NCBI GenBank assembly: GCA_022494885.1
Contig: JAGVSM010000876.1
Location: 124,001 to 188,000 of the forward strand
Reading direction: 5' to 3'
From: Micrasema longulum
Taxonomy: Eukaryota > Arthropoda > Insecta > Trichoptera > Brachycentridae
DNA: 64,000 bases
Below, one piece after another: positions 11,276 to 23,823 of this stretch. The translations under genes and the position numbers were made by a program. The notes under the pieces were generated by a model. It made no database searches, had not been told where the DNA came from, and saw only the letters and a list, made by a program, of their open reading frames with translations. Position 1 is the stretch's first letter; every line of letters begins with the position of its first letter.

Positions 11276-11825
11276 GCAGTTCGAGTTACGTAAATGTCGT
11301 TATCTTTATCCCATTTCTCTTATCCGCATTCAATTTTTTTTTTAAAACACGGGACCGGGACACAACGCATGGTTATTATAATCACGTGTTTACACGGCTC
11401 CGGGATACAAAGCACAAAAAAAGGAGTGAGGCCATGTATATGTGCGAACATTGCAATGCGCAAGGTGGCTCTCCATAAAGGCCAATGATGGCAAAACCAT
11501 CATACAAAAATTACTTATTTTATTATTTAAAATAAATTTGAGATGTTTCAATTGATTTGACCTAGTATTTTTATAATTATGGCACTTTTAAGAAATCCCT
11601 CACAAAGCATGAAATTTTACAAAAATGGGCCGGGCACAGGGTAAATCTGTGTGTAGTCAATCGGTGCTCAAAGTGTTAACTAATCAGTATTATGTCCTCT
11701 TCGTTTCATATGTTTTATTTTTGTTTTTATTTCTCTCCTTCTGAATCCATAATAAATATAAATGTAAAAAATTTCATCGGTATTTTTTTAGAATTGTTAT
11801 CTTATACGAGTATCTTGAATTTATT

Positions 11826-12680
11826 TATTTATTTTGTTCATTAACGCCCAAAGGGCATTTACAAAAAATAAAAAATGAAATACATGCTAACATACTAAAT
11901 AATAAACACAGAATATACAGAAAAAATATGTGAAATTAGTTAGAAAGGATATAATAAAAAGTTTTACAAAGTAAAAAAAAAAACAATAATAACAAAGGTA
12001 TGCAAGAAAAAACAGTAATCATATAAACAAAAAAAGCAAAGATATAAGCTTATAAAATCAATTATGTAAAGCAAACAATAAATAAAGTGTTACGGTAAGC
12101 AAGAAAGACATTTTTAAATTAAATTAATAAACAAGCAAGCATATATTATCACGAAAAAATAAGAAATAAAAATATGTATATATGAAATGCGTATCTGCCA
12201 ATACTACAATGCAATTTGATATAATAATAAAAATAAAAAACAAGTATAAGGTAATAAAAATAAACAAGTAAGTATTTTTTTAATTTATGGAATTGAATTG
12301 TTAATGATAGTTTGACGAGCAGCTACAAATAAACTTGATATTGTGGACTTCTAAGATAGTAAAGAATTGGACAGAATGTCTGCAGCCGTTCCATAAGTGT
12401 TACCTAACCTATGCAGTCTCGGTATCAATGAATTGTTTCGTTGGTTGGAAGAAGTACTGGAGCAATGAAACAATAAAGTACTCCTAGGAGTAAATGGTAA
12501 AGTAAATATAAAGTACACTAGTGTTGACAGCGGGTACTCTAAAATTAATCAATTCAAGTATTTTTGGTACGTCAAAAAGAGAGTTTACAATTGTATACAG
12601 TACAATGAGATCATTAATAGTTCTTCTTTCAGAAAGCGTTGTTAGGTTGAGCAGTGTTAATAAATAGTCATTTCCTCAAA
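11826..12680 (-). mobile_element. Jockey-like LINE 3' end with terminal hairpin
   Basis: On the minus strand 12660-12500 reads LTTLSERRTINDLIVLYTIV, NSLFDVPKILELINFRVP, then in a second frame NSLIPRLHRLGNTYGTAADI to a stop near 12355. It is the C-terminal part of an ORF2. A long A-rich 3' UTR leads to the hairpin at 11846-11856 (minus strand GCCC-TTT-GGGC) and an (AATA)n tail at 11821-11838. Frameshifts and stops show it is dead. Confidence 0.8.
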
Positions 12681-12689
12681 TAATAATTA

Positions 12690-13990
12690 TAATCACGGTT
12701 TATTAACAAAAAATAATATTTCTTTATCTACTACATGTTTCAGATAATAAATAGATTAGAAGGAAATGCTATATGATTTCCATAATAAATAAATAAATAA
12801 AAGCAAATTGACTGTAGGCGGGTAAACGTAGGAAATATGAACCAATCTACATACATATGTATTTCCCCTACTAACCGCTAACCACAGCTAAAGCTGATAT
12901 ATCCGATTGTGTGGGTTGAGACCATTTCTAGATCAATGAGCTTAATTTCTCCTTAGAGCTGCACTGGCTTTTCTGATAAGATTGGAGCTTGAATTATTAA
13001 ATCGAGTGATGATTGAATATGGTTATATTATACAAGATAGAAAACGGTGATCGAAAGTTCGAGACAAGGTTATAATCAAATCACATTAGAAACTAACAGT
13101 ATTCTGGGTATGTCCTAATCACTGGGAGCAAGTACTGGGTGGAATCTTCTAGGAAGTTTATCGAGACTGATAAATAATTATTGATCGTGTAGCTCAATCA
13201 TAAATAAATATCGACGTGCTTAAAAATAAGCTACACATTTGAGCGATCACAATGAACAATAATGAACATGCTTAAGCTATCGCAGTCATAAGTCAACGCG
13301 TGTGTAATCTCTAAGTCAATGCTCGTGTCGGTTTGTTTTTTGTTTTTCTCGTAAATAAATACAGTTCATTAGAGAAAAATTGGCGTTTACTATAAAAAAC
13401 AATACACTATATTGCATTTGCAAAATAGTAAGGAGTATCTAATACAAAAAAGTGAAAATTAAATTACAATAACTATGGCGACTACTTTTCTTGACATTTG
13501 GCTTGCCAACCGCCGGCTAAATGCGATGCTTAGCATGATAAATAATAGATAAATAAATAAAAATAACAGTTTTGGAATATTGTTCATATTTACACCGGTG
13601 AAATTCAAATATGTGATTGCGCATCAGGATTATACGCCGCAAAACATAAATATTTTGACATGTAGTATTAGGTGTTCACAGATGTTCTATTGTGATCGCG
13701 AATACGATAAACAAACTGGAGAGAAATTGTTATGACGTCGCTTATTAGCCCGTCAATTGTTATTTGTGATTGAGCTACTGGGTTAGTTATATTATATCGT
13801 CGGATTTCTGACACAAATTTGTAACTCCAAATATTCGAAAAATTGTATATAAATGGCATAAAATAATATTTATTTTAAAAATAAATAAAAAATCTTTCAA
13901 ATATTATAAATACAAAAATGAATATATTATAATATTTGGCTTGCAGTTTTATTTGAATTGTTGATTTGAAATGCAATATCTTACACAAAG
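12690..13990. other. No gene recognised
   Basis: AT-rich sequence with no family signature that I can read. The ORF at 13859-13668 (minus, 63 codons) is unsupported. Confidence 0.4.
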
Positions 13991-14031
13991 TAGCCTAAAA
14001 ACCCGCGTACGCACTTCAAAGTGAAGCCGAC

Positions 14032-14057
14032 AAAACTACTCATAAATGAGTAGTTTT
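14032..14057. other. Perfect 11-bp hairpin
   Basis: AAAACTACTCA at 14032-14042 pairs with TGAGTAGTTTT at 14047-14057 around a 4-nt loop. A weaker CTTCAAAGTGAAG palindrome lies about 15 bp upstream. The context is non-coding and the role is unknown. Confidence 0.6.
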
Positions 14058-14399
14058 ACTTTTTGTCCATTAGTTACTCTGTAGACGTCACTTAGTACAT
14101 AACTGCTGATTTAAATTCAATTACGCCGTGTTGTGTCGTTTTGAAGTGTCAAAATACTGCTGGGATAAATAAAACAAGGCGGACATTTTTTTAGTATTGC
14201 CAGGGTAGTCGAATTTTTTACCCGGATTTCTATTAATAAGCCTTGGTATAAGATTAAACTGTATTCATTTTACTTAATTACCAAATGATAATTTAATGTT
14301 TTTTTTTTTAGTTTGCCTATTAAAATAGTCCAGTCAGTAAAATATTTTTTGTGGTAAAACATAACATAACACAAATTGATTCATAACACGGTTTGGCAA

Positions 14400-14885
14400 C
14401 ATCACGTGGCCTGCTTTTGAATTCAGGAAACTGCAGCGTGCAGGATACGAACTTACACAAATCCTGACAGGACATGGCGGATTTATGAGTTATTCAAAAT
14501 ATCTGAGATCAACACTTGCCCATGCGATGATATTACTCTCCAAGATGTCTCCCATCTATTGATGCATTGCCCCCTTTTTAGTCTGCAGAGAATGCAACTG
14601 GAGGCGCGATGCAGAAGTCTAAATGAGGATTTACACGATGTGCATGTAGTGATTAGTCCCAGGGACTTGTCAAGAGAGGTATCATTATACATGACAGATA
14701 TAGTGAAGGCAATAAAAGGTATCAATGATAGCAGGACGCCAAATGCCGAACACTGTTCAGGCGGATCGGAAGATCTTTTGACGAATAACAACGGTTCGCC
14801 TTCTTCTGACGAGTTTTCTGTGCTTTCCTCTTGAAACAGGTCACAGCCGAAACATCTTACCGATCCTCACATAAAATAACGAAAT
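14400..14885 (+). mobile_element. R1/I-group LINE, C-terminal end
   Basis: The plus strand reads ELTQILTGHGGFMSYSKY, shifts frame near 14490-14500, then continues CPCDDITLQDVSHLLMHCPL and FSLQRMQLEARCRSLNEDL to a stop at 14832-14834. The TGHG motif followed by a C-x-C-x9-H-x4-C knuckle is the usual end of R1/I-type ORF2 proteins. An AATAAA at 14882-14887 may mark the 3' end. One frameshift and loss of everything upstream make it a pseudogene. The minus-strand copy type at 30190-30560 is related in layout but not closely in sequence. Confidence 0.75.
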
Positions 14886-15066
14886 AAAGTTTTTCATTAA
14901 AGTAAATATTTTTAAGTAAACAAATAAATAACTATCGCTTTGAAGTATATATTAACCTTGTACATTACAAGCAAGGTAAAAAAATAATGCAACTACATAT
15001 AAAATTTTTTTTTTAAAAAACATCACACGGCCACTTTACGCATACGCGCAGGTGGGATTTCGTGCA

Positions 15067-15079
15067 GGGGGGGGGGGGG
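15067..15079 (+). repeat. Poly-G run
   Basis: Thirteen consecutive G residues in an otherwise AT-rich stretch. Its exact length may be affected by sequencing. Confidence 0.85.
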
Positions 15080-15559
15080 CATTTGGCGATTCTTGATTCT
15101 ACGCGCCTTTTGGTATATTATAATTTTATGATCTCACAACTAGTAAAATGCAGTTACCAACTTGTGCCAGAAACTCAATTATTTTTCAACCTAGGCCCGT
15201 ATTGTACTACAGTGGGATGTCAACAGTTATCTTCAATTTTATCTTCAAAGTAAAATTAAGTTTTCCGTATAAAAAATATAATATATGTCCAATTTATTTT
15301 TTTAAACATTTTCAATTACAGGTTACTGGCGAAGATATTTTAAAATTTCATACGAACATACACATTTTTGTACATATATATCGATAGCTTTATACCGTCT
15401 CGATATGAAATGGTGAAAATAGCGTTAGTAATCTAAAGCCTTAATATGGCCTTTTCAAGATCATATATAAAAGAAAGTCAAAGTCGAATTTTTCGCACAT
15501 ACGTCGTTGTTCAACGATCACGACAAATTGTGTGTCTGGGCGGATGAAGAATACAATAC

Positions 15560-15870
15560 GGAATTAGCACACACTACAAATACCGATAAAAATATGTAAA
15601 ACGAATTAAAATAAATTAATTGTATTTTCAAAATCAATATGGATTGTGGAGAAATTTTTTCATTCATACTTTTTAAAATAAAATGTCAAAAACACGCCTT
15701 ACAAAAACGCGTCAAGATGAAGCTTGACAATCCTGACGTCAAGATTAGTAAAAAATACGACTGTCTATTTAAAGGGACACAAACATGGTAAAAATTTAAC
15801 CGAATCGTGACGTATCAGGGGCGTAGACAATGCAATGAAGCATTTTCGCGGAAATATAAAACGATAAATT
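15560..15870 (+). repeat. TIR-type repeat family M, copy 1
   Basis: Shares ACAAATACCGATAAAAAT, TTTTCAAAATCAATATG, TGACGTCAAGATTAGT and AATCGTGACGTATC-plus-GGGGCGTAG blocks with the copies at 23976-24295 (plus) and 60464-60882 (minus). The intact copy has inverted ends GGGAAATATCAC; this copy lacks a clear left terminus. No transposase is encoded, so it is a non-autonomous element. Confidence 0.65.
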
Positions 15871-16087
15871 AAAAAAAAAATTATGCTACAATAAAATCTT
15901 ATTTTTATTCGACAGTATTTCATAATTGTAAAAAAAGTGATATTTTACTAGCATGTGTGTGAAATAACACTGGACGAGTGTTTTCGACTCGATGGCTACT
16001 CTCAGGTAAAATTCCTGAAAAACGAAATCTAGTGGAGATGTATAAATAAGTATAAATGTAGAGAAAACGAAGTGTGCATGCAAAAAC

Positions 16088-16145
16088 AGTGGCGTTTTAT
16101 CCTCTCTGCCTACCTCTACGGGAAAACGGCGTAATGTTTTGTTTT
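16088..16145 (+). mobile_element. LINE family A, terminal fragment
   Basis: TATCCTCTCTGCCTACCTCT and GGGAAAACGGCGTAATG match the last codons and 3' UTR of family A at 3940-3985. Only about 55 bp remain. An even shorter minus-strand remnant with CTATCCTCTCTGCCTA lies at 955-990. Confidence 0.7.
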
Positions 16146-17040
16146 TAATTTGTTACATGAAGCCAATTATGTTAAGGCCTAAATAACTGACAATAAAAAA
16201 TACTGTTACACCTTAAATAAATTGACACTGGATGCCGAATTTTTTACTTTTAAAATGTGGTTTACTTTTATATGGATCGTCAGATTTCATTCCCAAACAT
16301 TACATTGTTTTTAAGATTTTGCATTATATTGTTAACGAAAAGGCGGACTGTAAATGAAAAACGAATTACATTCAGTTCTGTGATTGGGAAATATTTGAGA
16401 AAGGATAGGAACATGGAATGGATACCTACCTTTAATATGATCTGAATGTTCTTCAATTTCTGGCACTGGATCACAAAAAGAACTATAAAATATAACAATG
16501 TTTTCCACGACGCGCGACGATTCCAAGCACTTTTAATCCGATTTTATGTAAAGTCAAAAATGTTGTTTTGTTTTTGTTCTAAATCCGAATCTTCTAATTT
16601 TAAATATCTTCTATCTTGATGTTAGGTAGGTACCATAAGGATGGGAACGAAAGGTAATCGGCCAGGAATAGTATCGATAAATGCTGTTATTTACTTAACA
16701 ATATTCTTGATTTTTGAAACTGGTTTGCAAAATAAGACTTTCGCCAACGTTTAACACTCATTTTCATTTTTGTAAAACTCATTTTAATTGGGCTTTATTG
16801 ACCAGTGATCAATTCAAATTTGGTGGAACCATCAATTTTGTGTTAGATGAAATAAATGGCAAAGACGGGGTGGGATAGTGTTGGATGAAATGAATGCGTT
16901 GTCATCGCGTTCTGAGCCTATGGAGCAGTAGGTAATTTATAAAAAAATATACATTAGAGAGGAGAGATTTATGATGCGAGATATGTTACAGAAAACAGAG
17001 ACTGATATGGCGAGACGACACTGTAATTTGAGGATGTTGT

Positions 17041-17850
17041 AGAAAGATTTTTTATTTTTTTTATATATCAACGGTTCAAAGAACCTTGTACAATAAAAAG
17101 TTTTACAGAAATAATCACAGCAGTGAACAATTCATTATGTTATATATAATATGAAATATAACTATATAATTCAACTAAATAATTAAAACTAAACAAATTA
17201 GTAAAAAAAATATTGTTTTTAAAAACTGCAAAAAAGTCAAAAAGAAACATACAAATATAAGATGACAATAAAAGATAACAAATTAAAGTGAGAAAACCTT
17301 GTGTTCTAAATATAAATATAGCAAATTAAAATTGAGAATAATTTAACATAAACATAAAGTAACTAGTATTTAGCTAAGTTATAGTGAAAAAGAAAAGTAA
17401 TGCTACAATAAGGTTTTATAAATAATACGTTTTTTGGATCAATATGAAAGCTTAAATAATCTTAATAACACCTTTATTTTATCAGTTGGTTGGAAGAAGT
17501 TGAAATTTGGCAATAAATCCACAAATGTATAATGTATATATAAAGAAATAAACAAAAATACGTATCCAAAAAAAACAAAGTTAAATTTAATAATATATTT
17601 TTAAATAAATTCATTCTTTTCCTAAAAAATAACTAGTGAGATTACAGTTTAATACATTTACAGAGTTTGTATTAAAAAAATCAAATATATTTTTGAACTT
17701 ATTTCCATACCCATGTATTCTGGATGTAGGTAAATGCATTTTGAAGTTGGTACAAGAATTGTTACAATAAAATAATTCTCTACTTCTAGTGCACCTACCA
17801 GGTATTCGAATTTGAATGTAGATAGAAGAAAATACATAGGAAGAAAACAT
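17041..17850 (-). mobile_element. Jockey-like LINE 3' end with terminal hairpin
   Basis: On the minus strand the end of the ORF reads RCTRSRELFYCNNSCTNFKM, SRIHGYGNKFKNIFDFF and stops at 17611. A long 3' UTR follows to the hairpin GGTTC-TTT-GAACC (17073-17085) and a T-rich/AATA tail at 17041-17070. The last 90 bp closely match the plus-strand terminus at 32880-32987, including TGTTCACTGCTGTGATTATT. The element is 5'-truncated near 17850. Confidence 0.78.
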
Positions 17851-17919
17851 GTACGTAATAATTATACCGTTTTTTGTCCTACATAATATTATGTAAATAA
17901 TATTTCGTGAACAAACTAT

Positions 17920-18165
17920 ATATCTTCTTCTTCCCGTGTCATGTCGGGTCCCCCCGATGCCGACGTTGACGATCACTTGGGAGAAAGCTTCTCTATGCTG
18001 ATCAGTACGAAACAGCTCCTCCACAGTTCTAATCCTGGTCCATGCACGGATGTTTCGAAGCCAGGAAAGCTGTTTTCTTCCGACCCCTTTACGTCCCTCG
18101 ATCTTCCCCTTCATGACAAGCTAAAGTATGGCATATTTATCACCTCTCAACACATGGCAAAAATA
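17920..18165 (-). mobile_element. RTE-like LINE 3' end
   Basis: The minus strand reads MKGKIEGRKGVGRKQLSWLR and then NIRAWTRIRTVEELFRT, followed by SQVIVNVGIGG. It matches the plus-strand fragment at 41218-41607 (GNIEGHGGAGRRQMSWLRN). This is the C-terminal region of insect RTE-type ORF2. The end has an ACGGGAAGAAGAAGATA repeat. It adjoins the Jockey-like LINE at 17041-17850. Confidence 0.8.
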
Positions 18166-18207
18166 TGAAATCTTACGGAGCTTAACGCTTAAACTATATA
18201 TGAAATT

Positions 18208-18730
18208 TCTTATTTATTTATTTATCTATTGACGAACACAGTCCAATTCTTACACATTGACACGAAATAAAATACAATAAAACAGAAAAACTTAAATAAA
18301 GGACAAAAAATAAATAGCAAAGACGTGAATATACATAATGCCCACATAATATAATAAAGTGCACATGAAGACGACAAGACCTTGAAATACATTAACCATG
18401 TTTTGAGTATGTCTAAATGTTTGCAGACTGGCATGGTTTATATCCCTAAGGACTTCCCTATCCATTCTCAAAAATGTTTTCTCTTTCTGTTGCCACAAAT
18501 TTAGATATATTGACCATCTTGATTCGGGCAAAGGCGACCGAATTCCATAATTAGTCCATTGATGACCGGGAACAGTTTTTCATTATTCCTAAACCTGGAG
18601 TGAAATGGCTAAGAGGAATTTTCTGGAAGATTTCGGGGAGATCAAGAATACAATTTATTATTTTAAAGATGCAGATTAAGTTTAAATTTAATCTTCGTTC
18701 CACGGGTCTAGAGATATTTATTTAAATCCT
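18208..18730 (-). mobile_element. Jockey-like LINE 3' end
   Basis: The minus strand near 18715-18560 reads RPVERRLNLNLICIFKIINC and ILDLPEIFQKIPLSHFTP, the domain just upstream of the ORF2 C-terminus. Further frames continue to about 18300. The 3' end is GGAC-TGT-GTTC (a stem with one G-U pair, near 18234-18244) and an (AATA)n tail at 18209-18226. Frameshifted and truncated. Confidence 0.7.
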
Positions 18731-19621
18731 CATTTCGGAATAACCTTTAAGACCTATTTTAAAAAAATCCTTTCTAGAACCATTTTACAGGTAACTTAAT
18801 TATTTTTTATGACAATTTATTATAAGTTCATATATATATTTTTTACCATGTTACTATCTTTCTAAGTAAGCAAATTGTCTGTGTTTAGAGAAGGAGTTTG
18901 TTTGGCTTTTTATTTTCCTATTTTACGTGTTTATTTTAATTTTTTACATTTTCAAACATAGGTAGTGGTGGGAAAACGAATTTCCACGCGGATGCGGGAC
19001 GATAAAAAGCGGGGGGCAAAGCCCTAGGGCTTCTACGATATTATTTAGCGGAGTGGACTGTGCGATGTACGACACGAGGTCCTAATGAGGCGGATGATCA
19101 AAGGATACTGAGGTGGGGAGTGAACAGCGGTTGTGGGTACAAAGGATGTAGAACTTGTGACAATACTTGAACAATGCATACCCACATAATTTGCAACCAG
19201 GTAGTTATTACGTTATATATTACCCGAAATGAAAATTAAATAAAATTAGAATTAGAATATAAATATGTTTTTTTATTATTAAGATAATAATATATAATCT
19301 AGTACTATTCATATCTGAAGTATTAGGTTTTAGTACTAACACTTTTATATATAGTCATTTACAATGTTTTTTATCTTTTTCTGGTTTTGAACCCCAGGAT
19401 TGGATTGTTTGAGCTAACACTCGTTTTTTTTCTCTGTTCATTTCGTTCCTCTGCAGCTCTTTTCGAGTGTAACAAGTCCATGTCTTCTATTTTAATCGAG
19501 GAACTCTCGGAAGGGTCGTTTTCTAAGGTAAAATGCCAAAATAAAATGCAGGGTATTTGCATATGAATTTTTTGAAAAACAGCGCAGAAAAAGTTTCATG
19601 TTACAACGTTAACTAATTATT

Positions 19622-19800
19622 AGTATGCCGGTTGTAATCCGTTGGTATTGCGGACTCACATATCAGAGGTTTGAGGTTTAAACCCTACTCTACCAACTTA
19701 CCCTACTCCCATTTTCAAAAAGTTAGCTGTTTGCAACTCGTTCAAAAAAGCCTCAAAAATGAAAATATTTGGATAAATAGTAAGAACACAATTATTTCAT
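19622..19800 (+). mobile_element. SINE family 4, degenerate copy
   Basis: GCCGGTTGTAATCCGTTGGT and GGTTTAAACCCTACTCTACC correspond to the tRNA-like head of 9772-9930, and AAAATATTTGGATAAATA to its tail. The B box is degenerate. Confidence 0.6.
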
Positions 19801-20329
19801 TTAAAAACAAGGGAAGAAAAATTGAAAATGTTTCATAGAACATTTTGAAAGATCGTCTTTTTGCGATCTGGCGCTAAAGTGCGGTATCTGTGCACGAGCC
19901 AAGACATGAAATCAGCTAAACGCAAAGGCGATATGAAAGAAACGACAAATTATATGATAATATCTTCCCGAGTCGTTCTACTTCCTTTTTCGAGGCATAA
20001 TGTCATTCGAGAGCACCGCCATTGTCATAAAATAAGACATGAAAATTGTGTAATATGGAGGAATACATGTGAAACTCGTACGCACGAAAGAAGCGGCGCA
20101 GGGTCCGAGATGAAATAGGCAGCGTTAAATAAGAGTAAACCAACTAACAGAACGTGTAATTATTTTATCTGTAGCCATGAAGAATACAGTTCTGTGTGTG
20201 AAATAGAACCAGAATTCTGGACGAGGGTTTCGAGGTCCGAGTGTGGAAAAGAGAATGATGATGATGAATGAACTAAATAAAACTGAACTGTTATGCGATT
20301 GTAAATCAACCGAATCGGTGTGCGAATAA

Positions 20330-20705
20330 TAATAACATTGTAATATTTGGCTGATTTACATAGCGCCCTTTTTGTGAAAATCACCTCAAGAGCGCTTCAC
20401 AATTTTATACGTAAGCTTACATTCTAACGAAGCTAAAGTGACACATTATATTTTCTGATTTAAAATTGAGGGTCTGATAAACGAAAGAAGTGAGATTTTA
20501 ATTGAGATCTGAAATGACTGGGACTGTTGATGATTCGCAAGTGTGAAGGCAATCGGTTCCAGAGGGGCCGGCAACGGCAAAAGCACGATCTCCGAATCTA
20601 GTGTTTGGGCAGCGCCGGATTTTGAAAAGTTTTCCTCTGCCTGAATCAAATGCGACCTGAGAGTAGATTTTCTTTGACATGTATTTTCCCTAACACATAA
20701 ATCCG
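20330..20705 (-). mobile_element. L2/CR1-like LINE 3' end
   Basis: The minus strand reads YLSDLCVRENTCQRKSTLRS, then in another frame FDSGRGKLFKIRRCPNTRFG and DRAFAVAGPSG. The 3' end is the GCGCT-type terminus with TTGTGAAAATCACCTCAAG on the plus strand near 20372. It is the same family as 9020-9518 and 46885-47440. It has been cut at about 20706, where a plus-strand RTE-like fragment begins. Confidence 0.82.
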
Positions 20706-20975
20706 ATAGGTATCCACATCTCGGACACGTGCTGCGCATGCCTCAGGAGAACCTAAACCTCTTAAGTCGCCTCTTCTTTAAACCTACGGGCTCACGCCGT
20801 CCTGGAAGGCCGTCGATGACGATCTTTCGACTTTATTCGGCGGAACTAAGAGGCGCTGGATTGACGTGGGAGGAGGCGAGACCGCTGGCTGGCGATAGGG
20901 TCTCCTGGAGGCAACTGATGATGTCCACATGCTCCACTTAGGAGCGGATGTGGGAAAGAAAAAGAAGAAGAAATT
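20706..20975 (+). mobile_element. RTE-like LINE 3' end
   Basis: The plus strand reads HLGHVLRMPQENLNLLSRLF, then GSRRPGRPSMTIFRLYSAEL, EEARPLAGDRVSWRQLM and a stop at 20939-20941. The GHVxRM and RRPGRP pattern is typical of RTE-type ORF2 ends. GAGCGGATGTGGGAAAGAAA is the 3' UTR, ending in an AAGAAGAAG repeat. The minus-strand fragment at 43712-43780 shares this terminus. Confidence 0.78.
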
Positions 20976-21566
20976 TCTCCACATCTCGGTTGGTTCGTTG
21001 TTATTTAACGCAAACCAAATAAGGTTCTCTCCTTCCCACGTATGCCAGGAAAGGGACGGAGCATGAAACGATGACTTCCGATAATATCGTTTATCTATAG
21101 CTCCCTTCACCCCTAGTAAATGTGGAAAGACATTTGGTAGCGTGAAGATGAACACAGCTGATAGGGGTTAGCTGGTTCCGGCCTACTAGTACTGGTTGGT
21201 ACCAGTATTGCGGGGTGTTGGAGATTCTATAAAGCTACTAACCCGGTATAAGCACAATGTTATCTTCGCTAACAGCGGGTCACGTGAATGCGAACAGAAT
21301 GGATTTAACTTTGAAATCCGCGACTTTCTGAATCACTGGATAAAAAATATTTTCACCCATTTGGCTTTTACATAAATATATATATATTTTTTTTACTAAT
21401 ATTGATATCCTGTTCAGACGAGTTTTTATTTTAAATTATATTGAAAATAATACGCATAAATTAATGCGTATAAGTTTTTAATAAAATGTAATTTAACTGC
21501 TGTCATTTATTTTACTTATTGATATTTAATCTCTCATTATTATGTCAATGATATTAACATAATACA

Positions 21567-21870
21567 ACAGAGATGAAGAACATTTTAGAGAAGGGAATAT
21601 AGAAGTCTAGGCATCCACAGGGCTTATGACCTGTCATTGGCTGGTTCAAGTGGCCACTTTACACACTGTGTAACATTGACCATTCTGGCAATTTTTTAAC
21701 ATACATATTTCTTCAATTCTTCCATCTGTTGACGTTCGTGAATTTAAAGAGCTGAAACCTTTATTCTTGCGGGTGAGATTCATATCATTAAATTATTTCA
21801 CCTACATACTAGGCAACGCCTAAAAATATTTTTTAATTTGTATACTTCTTTTTGGACCAGTATTTCAAAC
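21567..21870 (-). repeat. Repeat E, copy 3
   Basis: Read on the minus strand it has the family head (AATCTCACCCGCAAGAATAA, AAGGTTTCAGC) and body (TTACACAGTGTGTAAAGTGG, GGTCATAAGCCCTGT). It is the most complete head seen and overlaps well with 40010-40310, which gives a family length of at least about 350 bp. Confidence 0.6.
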
Positions 21871-22439
21871 ATTATTTCTTAAGGACTATTTTTCTTTGAG
21901 ATGATAATTTTGATATAATATGACTCGCAACACATCTGGCGCTCGACACGGCCGTTTTTGGCATTATTCATTTCTAGAACAAATCGGCCTGTTGACATTT
22001 CAATCGTAATAAGGAAACCTAACACTGACTGAATTCAATATGCTATTTTTTATAAACTTTAATATATGTGTTGATTTAATGGGTAATATAGCTACACAGT
22101 ATAATATATCACGAAGTTACGTCGTTGATTTCATAGATGAGAGTTGTTGTATTACACAGAACCACAGAAAAAATAGCAATTTATAGTATGTATCACTTAC
22201 ATTTTATTATGTACCTACTATGTAGGTACGAATAAATTATTTTTTTTACAGCTTACCTGTAAATAAAATCACCGTTTGCCACTGGTGGGCGGTAAGGTGG
22301 GACACCAAAAAAATCCATTCAAAATTAATTCTTTATGTTTCCATAATTGGTTTGCTTTATCTATGGTTAGTTTGGGTTCCTTTTCGTTTTAGTTTTGTAG
22401 TAGGATTTTGGATTTATGAACAGAATAACTGCGTCGCCA

Positions 22440-22580
22440 TAGACAAACGGATCGTCGTATTTTTTCATAGCGACATTTGGATGACAAGGCTACGATAAAA
22501 TACATCATTCCATCGGGAAAATTCTTATCGATAAACGACACAACGAATTCAGTGAGCGAAGCCGCGGGTAGAAGCTAGTG
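22440..22580 (+). mobile_element. Possible Helitron-like 3' terminus
   Basis: The segment ends GTGAGCGAAGCCGCGGGTAG-AAGCTAGT, with a GC-rich palindromic core just before CTAG. That resembles 3' ends of non-autonomous Helitrons common in insects. The left end and a clean T insertion site cannot be identified, so this is tentative. Confidence 0.35.
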
Positions 22581-22950
22581 CTACATACATATTTTCAAAT
22601 AGTTTCTCCCCATCATGGACATATCTTATACCATAATAATTTACCCTTGTGTCGTGCGTGCCTTGTGCGAATTGCCGAAATTTTCGCTTGAATTACTTCT
22701 TTAATTATTTAGTAATTAAGTATTGTGTTTAATCTGCATTCCAAGATTTAGCTAATTATGTATTCTACTGTAGTTGATTTCTCGGAATGTAGAAATCAGC
22801 ATAATAATAATTATGGCACAAACGTAAATACCGTTACAAACAAGATTATTCCGCGTGCTCTTTAATTTGTATGTAGCTTTTTAACGAAAGCTATTTTTTT
22901 TAAAACATTTTACTGCATGCCACGGCATCTTTATTACTATAAACATTTAA

Positions 22951-23060
22951 CAGAGATACATATTTGAGAGGGAAAAATGAATGTCTAAGCATTTACAGGG
23001 CTCATGACCTGTCATTAGCTAGTTTACATGTTCAACTCCTCTATCTGTTGACCTTTTTTG
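22951..23060 (-). repeat. Repeat E, copy 4 (fragment)
   Basis: Contains CAGGGCTCATGACCTGTCAT and CTCTATCTGTTGACC, which match copy 3 on the same strand. Truncated at both sides. Confidence 0.5.
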
Positions 23061-23611
23061 TTTTTTTTTATTACATTTTTTTCTTTGCATTTTACAATAG
23101 GTAAAACTAAATTTTAAATATAAAAAAACTATCACATTAACACAAAAAAAAACCCACAAAGACATGGCCTGTGTGTGGGAATACATTTTATTTTAATTTC
23201 AATACAGACTACTGGAAGAGTATGAGTGCTAATAAAAAATGAGTGCTAATATAAAAATACAAGTTTTTGTCGCTAAAAATGAGAAAATTATAGTAAAAGT
23301 ATATTCTATTCATTAGAACATCATTTTATATACCCAGAATCCTGAACTTTTTTTTTTACTGTTTTTTTTTCCTTGGTTCCTGTTCCTTTTTCTCTCTCCT
23401 TCCAAATTCATTATCTGATCCCACATTTTTCTTATAATTTAATACTTCAAAAAATATATATATTAATGTTAATATAAGCAAGCCTTATCTCCCAATTAAA
23501 AAACAGCTGTTATTTTTAATTTACTGGGTTTTTTAAATATTTTATTTTAACAAATATATGTATTAAGTTTTTCTACTGACATTTCTTGGTGGAACTGCAT
23601 TTTGATTATAA

Positions 23612-23823
23612 TAATAAAAATACTTTATAGTTTTATTCCACTTTTATTTGTAATTATTCTAAATTTTTTTTACCAGTGACCGGGTTTCGTCGTGACCGAC
23701 ATCGTCAGACTGGTCTGGACTGGACTGGACCAGTCTGACGATGTTGGTCACGACGAAACCCGGTCACTGGTAAAAAAAAATTATAAATAAAAGTGGAATA
23801 AAACTATAAAGTATTTTTATTAA
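23612..23823. repeat. Long near-perfect palindrome (foldback element)
   Basis: The left arm (23612-23715) and right arm (23728-23823) are reverse complements with few mismatches and a 12-nt spacer. Both arms contain CACTTTTATTT, ACCAGTGACCGGGTTTCGTC and CATCGTCAGACTGGTC. Arms of about 100 bp make this a very strong potential hairpin. It encodes nothing. It is probably a foldback or collapsed MITE. Confidence 0.85.

Noticed and set aside
11182..11488. Overlapping ORFs of 98 and 64 codons
   Set aside because: The first overlaps a minus-strand LINE and both are cysteine- and threonine-rich readings of low-complexity DNA without similarity I can recognise.
20784..21155. 123-codon minus-strand ORF
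   Set aside because: It is antisense to the readable RTE-like C-terminus at 20706-20975 and contains a poly-phenylalanine run from A-rich DNA.
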